A stretch of DNA of 7,318 nucleotides from the NCBI GenBank assembly GCA_021443405.1, contig JABUUA010000080.1, positions 1 through 7,318 of the forward strand, given 5' to 3'. The translations under genes and the position numbers were made by a program. Under the pieces are notes generated by a model. It was not told where the DNA came from. It saw nothing but the letters and a program-made list of their open reading frames with translations, and searched no databases. The stretch is from Bacteroidaceae bacterium. GTDB taxonomy: Bacteria; Bacteroidota; Bacteroidia; Bacteroidales; Bacteroidaceae. Position 1 is the first letter of the stretch. Each line of letters opens with the position of its first letter. Shown here piece by piece: positions 1-5,358 of this stretch.

Positions 1-67
1 GCTCAGCCCGGTAGAGTCCACGTCTGGGGGGCGTGTTGTCGCAAGTTCGAATCTTGTCTACCCGACC
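1..67 (+). tRNA. tRNA-Pro (anticodon GGG), 5' end cut off by the window
   Basis: This is a tRNA gene that begins at about tRNA position 10, so the 5' acceptor strand and positions 8-9 lie outside the window. Visible parts are the D arm (GCTC pairing with GAGT around AGCCCGGTA), an anticodon stem CACGT/GCGTG at 19-23 and 31-35, and a seven-base loop CTGGGGG with anticodon GGG at 26-28. The T arm is GCAAG/CTTGT around TTCGAAT (41-57), the 3' acceptor strand CTACCCG is at 58-64, and discriminator A is at 65. G37, expected for proline tRNAs, is present. Only CC of a CCA end follows, so the CCA is probably added after transcription. It decodes CCC and perhaps CCU codons. A strong terminator follows directly. 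Confidence 0.93.
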
Positions 68-72
68 GTTCC

Positions 73-108
73 AAGAGCGCCGAAGCGAAAGCCTCGGCGC
101 TCTTTTTA
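73..108 (+). terminator. Intrinsic terminator of the tRNA-Pro gene
   Basis: A perfect 10-bp stem, AGAGCGCCGA (74-83) with TCGGCGCTCT (94-103), is extended past one mismatch by GC/GC and closed by a GAAA tetraloop (87-90). It is followed at once by TTTT (104-107). Placement six bases after the tRNA 3' end and the T-run make it a strong Rho-independent terminator. Confidence 0.9.
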
Positions 109-180
109 TGCTTCGCTGGCTTGTGGAAGTTGGGTGAGTGCGTGGACCAGCCTCCGTCATGCAGTAATGACCCAACAACA

Positions 181-214
181 GCGCTCCCCACTGTCGCGAG
201 ACAGCAGGGAGCGC
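181..214 (-). terminator. Probable hairpin terminator of the lipoprotein operon
   Basis: An 8-bp perfect stem (GCGCTCCC at 181-188 with GGGAGCGC at 207-214) continues across a small internal loop into a second stem (CTGTC 191-195 with GACAG 200-204) closed by a GCGA loop. It lies 28 bases past the stop codon of the minus-strand lipoprotein gene, as expected for its terminator. On the minus strand the stem is followed by TGTTGTTGG, which is only moderately T-rich. It may therefore be a weak intrinsic terminator or a 3'-end stabilising hairpin. Confidence 0.5.
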
Positions 215-242
215 CTAACGTAACATATCGATAAAATGAAAA

Positions 243-1886
243 TTATTTCGTGTAAACAGCGCGAACGGAACGACCACGATAGCGGTCGAAACTGCCCGCA
301 CCGATGTACCAAGGCTGTTGTGATTTCGAGGCATCTACCACATATTCGTCCACTTTCAATATAACAGGCTCACCTTGTATCACTTCAAATCCCATGCAGA
401 AAGCGTCTTGTCCCACAACAGAGATGCTGCCGCCATTACTATTGTCTGTGGGGGTTGACGACCAGAAGTCGCCACGTGCGCCAGAGCCACTACCTGCACC
501 TTTTAAACCGCTTTCGTATTTATATCCGCCTGCAGGCAAGAAGATGCAGTTGCCGTTAGTTGCCTTCAGAAGGAGACCGTACACGGTGTTGAATATTTGC
601 TCCGACACAGTCGTAGCGGACGCAAGAGTTTTTTGTTCTTCACGCGTGGGCATGCGCCAACCATTGTTAGTGTTTCCTTTACCATAGTCTGCGTGCTGCA
701 CTGCCACATCGAACGCAGGTTTCAGGATTCCCGTGTTATTGGGTGCAGTGATGTGTCCTGATAACTGTCGTCCATCATTGGCAGTATAACCATAATACAA
801 AGCGCTATAATTTTGTCCATCCGTATCGGAATTACTCTTGGTATATTGCGTCTTTTCTGCTATCTCACCCCAAGCATAGTAACCACCATACGCAGTAGGC
901 AGGTTAGCACCTACGTTGCAGGTCGCCCATTTACCGGCGGTTCCCAAGTCGACATACGGCTGGAGTTGCCACTTGGGCAGCGTGATGTTTTTCCGGGTGC
1001 TTGCGCTGACGGTGGTGACGGTGCCTGTGCCGCTGAGGTTGATGGTGTTGGTGCCCCAGCCTGCAGAGCGTATTACCACTTTCGTGATTTCTACGTCGAT
1101 GGGGGGAAGGATGGCCGTCAGTGTGATTTTCCCCGTGGGGTCCAGCTTGGGAAGATTGGTGGTGGGGAAGTTGAACTTATAGGTCTCCTCGTGGATGTCG
1201 CTTGCGTTGTTGACTACGCTTTTTGTTTTGATGTTGTAGTCGAAGTAGGTGTTGCCGCTCTCCTTGTACAGGCAACCCCAGTCGGCCTTCACGGTGATTT
1301 CGATGGACGAAAGGTAGATGGCGCTGCCGTTCATGCCCTGTACGTCAATCTGGTACATGGTCATGATGGGCTTGAACGTGAGCTTCACATCGTTCACGGG
1401 TGCGGTTTCGTACTTACACACCATGTAGGCCTCGTTCATGTTGCTCCATGCAGCACTGGTGGTGCTGATGGTGAGGTCGGACGAACTGTTGTAGGGGCAC
1501 TTGATGACGCCGTTGGCGGGATTCGCCGCGTCCTTGGGCTGCACGCCCGTGCCGTAGGCGGCGTAGAAGGTGTGCTTGCCGTTGCTGCCCCATTTCAATG
1601 CGGTGCCGACGGCGGTGATGCCGCCCGTGGCCGCGCCGCCGCTTGTCAGTTTGTAGGCTCCCGACGTGGGCTTCGACTCGTTGCACCAGATGGAGAATTG
1701 GTCGTTCTGCTTCCAAACGAGCTGGCCGCTGCCGTTGAACTCCGTGCGGGTCTCGTTGTCCTGCGCTACGCTGAAGCGGATGGCGTCGTTGGGCTGTGCC
1801 GGTGTTTCGGGGAGGTTGTCCTCGCTGCAACCGATGAATGCTGCGGCCACTACCAGTGACGCGAGCAGAGAAATATACTGTTTCAT
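243..1886 (-). CDS. Surface lipoprotein: fimbrillin (Mfa)-like N-terminus plus FISUMP/DUF1566-like C-terminal domain
   Basis: This 547-residue protein is a likely outer-membrane-anchored surface lipoprotein, possibly a fimbrial or adhesin subunit. The start is the ATG at 1884-1886 because it places a lipoprotein signal peptide directly at the N-terminus: a hydrophobic stretch, then lipobox AFIGC with Cys20. The residues after Cys20 (S-E-D-N) resemble the acidic surface-export signal of Bacteroidetes lipoproteins. Residues about 34-305 resemble the fimbrillin/Mfa-like family, with IRFSV, then TRTEF, then LVWKQNDQFSIW. Residues about 308-547 carry the pattern of the Fibrobacter succinogenes major paralogous domain / DUF1566: YVDLG, WATCNVGA, YYAWGE, GWRMPTREE, FLPAGGY, FWSST and RYRGRSVRAV. 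It is the second gene of an operon, 40 bases after a 65-residue ORF. No clear Shine-Dalgarno site is seen. GC content falls from about 58% (961-1860) to about 49% (241-960) near the domain junction. The ligand and the exact role are unknown. Confidence 0.88.
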   Translation of the reverse strand: MKQYISLLASLVVAAAFIGCSEDNLPETPAQPNDAIRFSVAQDNETRTEFNGSGQLVWKQNDQFSIWCNESKPTSGAYKLTSGGAATGGITAVGTALKWGSNGKHTFYAAYGTGVQPKDAANPANGVIKCPYNSSSDLTISTTSAAWSNMNEAYMVCKYETAPVNDVKLTFKPIMTMYQIDVQGMNGSAIYLSSIEITVKADWGCLYKESGNTYFDYNIKTKSVVNNASDIHEETYKFNFPTTNLPKLDPTGKITLTAILPPIDVEITKVVIRSAGWGTNTINLSGTGTVTTVSASTRKNITLPKWQLQPYVDLGTAGKWATCNVGANLPTAYGGYYAWGEIAEKTQYTKSNSDTDGQNYSALYYGYTANDGRQLSGHITAPNNTGILKPAFDVAVQHADYGKGNTNNGWRMPTREEQKTLASATTVSEQIFNTVYGLLLKATNGNCIFLPAGGYKYESGLKGAGSGSGARGDFWSSTPTDNSNGGSISVVGQDAFCMGFEVIQGEPVILKVDEYVVDASKSQQPWYIGAGSFDRYRGRSVRAVYTK

Positions 1887-1926
1887 GCTGATGTGCTGAA
1901 TTTGATGTTGAATCATTGACCTTGGT

Positions 1927-2124
1927 TTACTGCAAGGCATCCCACGACAGACTGTTCTCTGTCGATGTGGTGTACTGGGTAATCTCGGCCTGGGCTTTGG
2001 GGCTGGCCACAGGGTCTTTGCTGCCAGCAAGGATGCTGCTACCCATTCTCAGGGCATGCGAGAGCGTGTGCGGGGCGACATACGTCTGCCTGCTGCGCAC
2101 GGGTTGCTCGTAGTTCTGTTTCAT
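1927..2124 (-). CDS. Small 65-residue protein with an ILAGS motif, first gene of the lipoprotein operon
   Basis: I do not recognise a function. The protein has no signal peptide or membrane segment; the N-terminus (MKQNYEQP) is polar. Residues 27-36 (MGSSILAGSK) contain a short hydrophobic ILAGS segment, followed by a polar Ser/Thr-rich tail ending near Trp61. From memory, short ORFs beginning MKK/MKQ-x-Y-x-x-P with a central (L/M)AGS motif recur in Prevotella and Bacteroides next to surface-protein genes, and this one fits. The start is supported by an A-rich upstream stretch (AAAAGAAAAATG on the minus strand), the usual Bacteroidetes initiation context, and by a good promoter about 75 bases upstream. 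The lipoprotein gene follows 40 bases after the stop with no visible terminator, so co-transcription is likely. It could be a processed peptide, a leader peptide, or a chance ORF. Confidence 0.62.
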   Translation of the reverse strand: MKQNYEQPVRSRQTYVAPHTLSHALRMGSSILAGSKDPVASPKAQAEITQYTTSTENSLSWDALQ

Positions 2125-2199
2125 TTTTCTTTTAGATATGCTTTTGTTTTGCTTGTTAGCGTTAAAACTCTACCTATGCAAATTGCACGAAATGAACCG

Positions 2200-2230
2200 C
2201 AAAGGTATTTTTTTTTTTGAGTTATGCAAG
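2200..2230 (-). promoter_or_regulatory. Bacteroidetes-type promoter of the small-protein/lipoprotein operon, with an A11 spacer tract
   Basis: Read on the minus strand, TACCTTTG (2207-2200) is an exact match to the -7 consensus TAnnTTTG. A CTTG (2230-2227) stands as the -33 element with a 19-base spacer, close to the usual spacing. Eleven of those spacer bases form an uninterrupted A-run on the minus strand (T-run at 2208-2218 on the plus strand). The start site should fall near 2192, giving a 5' leader of about 65-70 bases before the ATG at 2124. Confidence 0.78.
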
Positions 2231-2837
2231 CATTTTGCCCATAAAATAACGTTTTTTTGCGCAGATGTGTAAAAAGAAGCGTTGGGGAGGGCGAAAAGTG
2301 ACTTGCAGAGGTCGGGCTGGGAGTGACTGGTTGAGGGAATGCGTTTTAGCCCTGGTCGGTCGTGGTTTAGCCGGACGATTTGGCGTATGAAGCGGGTTGG
2401 TCGATGAAATTCCGGTAAGGCTTACATTTTGCACATAAGATTGCGATTCCACTTTCTTTTTGCCGACGGATTTCTGACGAAATTGTGAGTGAAATAGAAC
2501 GAGCGGATGACTGGAAGGCGACATTTGGAGGGCGAAATGCGGGTTCCGCGGTGACCCCACAGCGGTCGTGCGCACGTCTGGAACGATTCTTCTAAGAAAA
2601 ACGGCTGACTCGTCCAGACGAATTGGGTCATTCGACCGCATGTTTTTGCCCGTTTTTCGGGACGATTTCGCCGATTTCTCACGACAAGATTTTGCAAACG
2701 GCTAATTATCAACGATCAATATCCCTATCGAATATCTCGCAGACACGGGCGACCGCACGGAATTTTATTTTGCGCCCTTTTGGAGCCATCGGCGTTTTGA
2801 CATTTTGTCAACGGGACGTTTGAGCGCGTTTAACCAA
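2231..2837. other. Long intergenic stretch with no supported gene, holding several small inverted repeats
   Basis: About 600 bases separate the promoter of the lipoprotein operon from the terminator of the protease operon. Open frames here (for example 2222-2641 and 2422-2712 on the minus strand, 2623-2823 on the plus strand) have no recognisable motif, signal peptide, initiation context or promoter, so I do not call them. Visible structure comprises an 11-base direct repeat GGAGGGCGAAA (2286-2296 and 2527-2537), a 10-base palindrome CGTGCGCACG (2567-2576), and an inverted repeat CGTCTGGA/TCCAGACG (2575-2582 and 2613-2620). There are also a small CCCG-T5-CGGG hairpin (2649-2661) and TTGACA-TTT-TGTCAA (2797-2811). 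It may be remnant or dispersed repetitive DNA, but that cannot be decided from one copy. Confidence 0.6.
2797..2811. repeat. Short perfect inverted repeat TTGACA-TTT-TGTCAA
   Basis: A 6-bp perfect inverted repeat with a 3-base centre lies about 80 bases beyond the stop of the metalloprotease-like gene. The symmetry resembles a dimeric-regulator half-site pair, but no promoter is visible beside it. It has no T-run on either strand, so it is not a terminator. Confidence 0.4.
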
Positions 2838-2869
2838 AATCGGCCATTAGGAAGCCCTAATGACCGATT
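2838..2869 (-). terminator. Intrinsic terminator of the metalloprotease operon
   Basis: A 14-position stem with one A/C mismatch runs from AATCGG (2838-2843) through CATTAGG to its partner strand ending in CCGATT (2864-2869), around a 4-base loop at 2852-2855. On the minus strand the stem is followed by TTTTGGTTAAAC, giving a T-rich tail. It begins about 21 bases after the stop of the minus-strand protease gene. Confidence 0.8.
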
Positions 2870-2890
2870 GCAGAAAGTTGGTTGGCGCGG

Positions 2891-4864
2891 TCAGAAGATG
2901 TGGAGATGGACCTCCATGACAGCGCGGTGACCGTTATAGACCACCGCCTGACGGACGACGTACGTCTTGCCCGCGGTGAGGCGGCCGGGGTATTGTCCCA
3001 CCTTGCACTGGTAGTTGGCGGGCGTCATCTCGGCATAGACAAGGGCGTTGCCGTCGTAGTTGCAGACGTTCTCCGAGCTGTTGAACCAGTGGCCATATAC
3101 GGTGCTGCTCGAGGTGCTGGTGGTGGGATTGTTGATGAGCGTGCCGTTCTTGTTCACGCCGCAGAAGCGCGGGTTCTGCGAGGTGCCTGTCTTGACAGCG
3201 TGCAGTTGTGCGGTGGTCAGACCCAGCGCTTCGCTGATGGCGTCCGTGTCGTACTGCACATATACGGCCGAATAGTTGCTGGCGTCGCGTGCCAGACGGG
3301 CATCGATGACCACAGTAGTATCGCGCGGCACGAAGTCGGCGGGGAAGTCGTCGGCCGTGTAGGTGTGCATGACGCCGTGCGGTTTCGTGCCCACGGTCTG
3401 TATGCGGTAAGGCCATTGCTCGTCGTTCGACTCGTCGTTGTCCCACTGGTGGTGCCACCACTGGGTGGGGCAGCCCATGACCACGAGCCAGAGGTCGGTG
3501 CAGCCCTCGGGCACTTGCAGCGAGGCCGTGCCGGAGGCGTCCTTTTGCATGTCGCCATAGATGGTTTCGCCCGCCTCGGTGTAGGCCACTAACCCGTAGC
3601 GCCAACCCGCGCGCGACTTGTAGATGGAGCGGTAGCCCGCGGCGCCGGCGATGCCTTGGAAGCGGACGCTCACCTCGGTGCCTGCGGCGGGAACGCGCAG
3701 ACGGCTGATGTTGTAGCCGTAGTTCTGCGGACAGCGCTCCGAGGGTATCTGGTACCAGTCCTCGCCGTCTACCGTCACCGCTTGCAGATAGTTGCCGTGG
3801 CAGCCGCGGCGGTGTGCGGCCCGGGTGCGCCATGCGTCGAGGTCCCACGTGCACATGTGGGCGAAGCAGTCATACATCACGGCCGAGAACTCGTCGTGGC
3901 TCAGTCCCTGCAGACGCTTGATGGCGTCCACGGGGTCCTCGGGGCGAACCGACTCGCGCCACAGGCGTCCGATGAAGTCCTGACCGAAGCGGTCGCACAG
4001 ATAGTCCTGGTAGAAGCAGTTGGGGTAGCGCGTGGACTCGTGCATGAAGTTGAGGTGATTCTTCTGAATGTATTCCTCGAGGTTCTCACCATCGGTGAAC
4101 TGCTGGTCGGGATAGACCTTGTAAGCCATCCAGTTGGCGCAGTTCTCCCAGAAGCCGTTGCCGCCCGCGCCGTTGTCGCCGAGCCCGTAGTTGAAGCCGT
4201 GCGTGTTGTTGGCACCGCAGTCCACGTTGGTCAGATACTGGAAGGTGTGCCCGATTTCGTGGGCCACGGTGGCGCCTCCACGCGAGGTGACGGCCCAAGG
4301 CGAGACGTTGAACGTGCCCACCTTCATATCCTCGCCCGAGCCGCTGGCCACCCAGTCGCTCGTGTTATAGACGCGCATGATAATCTTATACTGGTCGGTG
4401 CTGCTCGCTCCTTCCACCACGAAGCCCAGCTGCTTGGTGTACACGTCCCAGCATTTCTCGCCGATGGAGAGGATGTAAGTGGGGTCGAACGTCATGCCCT
4501 TCTCCCAGAAGCACACGAAGTGCTCGCTCTCGCGATAGCGATCGTAGGCCCACGTGTTGTTGGGGTCGGTGTAGTCGCCGCCCATGGAACCCGGTTTGTA
4601 GAGCCAGCGGCCGGGGTTGGTGAACTGGAACTGCCCCGGCGTCTTCTCGCGGTAGGTGACCGACTTCGTGCCTGTCTGTCCGTCCGGTTTGTAGAGCGTC
4701 ATCAAGGCGTTCTTGAAGACAATGGTGTCGTACGCCGAGATTTCCACGGCCACGGGCGCCGTGAAGCGGTCGTCGAAGCGATACCAAAGCGTGTCGGGGC
4801 GCTGGGCCGAGACAGAGAGGACCGCCAGAGCTGCGGCGGCCATAGAGAGAAGACGCTGTATCAT
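2891..4864 (-). CDS. Secreted zinc-metalloprotease-like protein (DUF6055-like plus DUF4859-like)
   Basis: This is a 657-residue exported protein, probably a zinc peptidase acting outside the inner membrane. Residues 1-20 form a Sec signal peptide ending SVSA before Gln21; no lipobox is seen. Residues about 90-345 resemble the DUF6055 type, with the signature ESEHFVCFWEKG (112-123). HEIGH at 202-206 is a classic HExxH zinc motif with Glu203 as the likely catalytic base. Glu240 in FWENCANW is a candidate third ligand of the gluzincin kind; His222 is an alternative. A middle beta-rich region (about 350-500) precedes a DUF4859-like C-terminal domain (about 515-657) with GHWF (591-594), GQYPG (623-627) and a terminal beta strand. 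There is no T9SS sorting domain at its own C-terminus. The ATG overlaps the upstream gene's stop as ATGA, implying translational coupling. Family assignment is from memory, and peptidase activity is inferred from the motif only. Confidence 0.87.
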   Translation of the reverse strand: MIQRLLSMAAAALAVLSVSAQRPDTLWYRFDDRFTAPVAVEISAYDTIVFKNALMTLYKPDGQTGTKSVTYREKTPGQFQFTNPGRWLYKPGSMGGDYTDPNNTWAYDRYRESEHFVCFWEKGMTFDPTYILSIGEKCWDVYTKQLGFVVEGASSTDQYKIIMRVYNTSDWVASGSGEDMKVGTFNVSPWAVTSRGGATVAHEIGHTFQYLTNVDCGANNTHGFNYGLGDNGAGGNGFWENCANWMAYKVYPDQQFTDGENLEEYIQKNHLNFMHESTRYPNCFYQDYLCDRFGQDFIGRLWRESVRPEDPVDAIKRLQGLSHDEFSAVMYDCFAHMCTWDLDAWRTRAAHRRGCHGNYLQAVTVDGEDWYQIPSERCPQNYGYNISRLRVPAAGTEVSVRFQGIAGAAGYRSIYKSRAGWRYGLVAYTEAGETIYGDMQKDASGTASLQVPEGCTDLWLVVMGCPTQWWHHQWDNDESNDEQWPYRIQTVGTKPHGVMHTYTADDFPADFVPRDTTVVIDARLARDASNYSAVYVQYDTDAISEALGLTTAQLHAVKTGTSQNPRFCGVNKNGTLINNPTTSTSSSTVYGHWFNSSENVCNYDGNALVYAEMTPANYQCKVGQYPGRLTAGKTYVVRQAVVYNGHRAVMEVHLHIF

Positions 4865-5286
4865 TGTTTGCGGATTTTCAGAGTTTGACGGCCGTTACTT
4901 ATTATATATGTACCGCGCGCGAGCGACTTGAGGTCGGCCCGCGAGGCGGCGGTGCCTAGGAGACGGCCATCGACCGAGTAGATGCGCAGGTCGCCCTGCA
5001 TAAGCACCTCGTCGTCGGTCACGGCGATGATGCCGTCCTCAGTGTTCTTCTCTCCCGAGTAATCCTCTTGGCTGATGCGGAAGCATTTCACGTCGCTGAA
5101 GGCATATTCGCGGCTGTTGAGCGTGAAAGTGCCGTCGGCCTCCATCACCATGCGCGGAGGATTGTCGGTGGACAACTTGTAAAACACCTGCGTCCCTTTG
5201 CGGTCGTTCAGCGTGATGACCAGACTCTTGGCGGCCACCACCGCCGTGAGCAGGCTCAAGAAAACGAGACTTGCGATGCGTTTCAT
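4861..5286 (-). CDS. Small exported protein with a T9SS sorting-domain-like C-terminus, upstream partner of the metalloprotease-like gene
   Basis: The protein has 141 residues. Residues 1-19 are a signal peptide (MKR followed by a hydrophobic core ending VVAA). Residues 20-75 (SLVITLND onward, with FTLNSREYAFSDVKCF) resemble the N-terminal beta domain of many small exported Prevotella proteins of unknown role. Residues about 99-141 (DLRIYSVDGRLLG, then LARGTYIISNG, then LKIRKQ) have the Y-x-x-x-G-R and G-x-Y-I-I pattern of type IX secretion C-terminal sorting domains, or a related por-secretion tail. The stop codon (4861-4863) overlaps the next gene's ATG by 4 nt. The start at 5284-5286 is preceded by A-rich sequence and by a -7 box at 5333-5340. 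It may be a substrate, an anchor or a partner of the protease; none of these is shown by sequence alone. Confidence 0.82.
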   Translation of the reverse strand: MKRIASLVFLSLLTAVVAAKSLVITLNDRKGTQVFYKLSTDNPPRMVMEADGTFTLNSREYAFSDVKCFRISQEDYSGEKNTEDGIIAVTDDEVLMQGDLRIYSVDGRLLGTAASRADLKSLARGTYIISNGRQTLKIRKQ

Positions 5287-5320
5287 GGATGTTCTTTGAG
5301 TTTTTTATAGTTTTTTTCTT

Positions 5321-5328
5321 TATCTTTG
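5321..5328 (+). promoter_or_regulatory. -7 box (TATCTTTG) of the rsmA operon promoter
   Basis: TATCTTTG matches TAnnTTTG exactly. A TTTG at 5295-5298 is a possible -33 element, though its 22-base spacer is slightly long. Transcription should start near 5332-5335, giving a leader of about 25 bases. This also argues against the upstream in-frame ATG at 5326, which lies inside the box. Confidence 0.72.
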
Positions 5329-5332
5329 TGGG

Positions 5333-5340
5333 CAAATATA
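5333..5340 (-). promoter_or_regulatory. -7 box (TATATTTG) of the 141-residue protein/metalloprotease operon
   Basis: Read on the minus strand, TATATTTG matches TAnnTTTG. The expected -33 position falls at the rsmA start codon region and has no good TTTG, so the promoter may be weak or need an activator. The predicted start (about 5326-5329) gives a leader of about 40 bases to the ATG at 5286. The box lies only four bases from the rsmA -7 box on the other strand. Confidence 0.55.
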
Positions 5341-5358
5341 CGAAGAAAAAACGGAAAA

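Noticed and set aside
3..191. 62-codon minus-strand ORF across the tRNA-Pro gene
   Set aside because: Its C-terminal part (containing RQDSNLR) is the antisense of the tRNA, a well-known source of spurious predicted proteins; the rest covers the terminator hairpin.
813..1859. 348-codon ORF antisense to the lipoprotein gene
   Set aside because: Shadow frame, rich in Val, Gly and Ala, without a family pattern; the sense strand encodes a clear lipobox and domains.
1887..2030. N-terminal extension of the lipoprotein ORF to 2030
   Set aside because: It would bury the lipobox signal peptide 48 residues inside and overlap the 65-residue ORF.
2222..2641. 139-codon minus-strand ORF in the long intergenic region
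   Set aside because: Rich in Pro, Arg and Ser with no recognisable motif or signal peptide, and its 3' end runs through the promoter -33 region of the next operon.
2623..2823. 66-codon plus-strand ORF in the same intergenic region
   Set aside because: No initiation context, promoter or family pattern; it runs through small palindromes.
3656..4888. 410-codon ORF antisense to the metalloprotease-like gene
   Set aside because: Ala/Val/Gly/Arg-rich composition typical of the reverse frame of a GC-rich gene; the minus-strand gene has a signal peptide, a zinc motif and an operon context.
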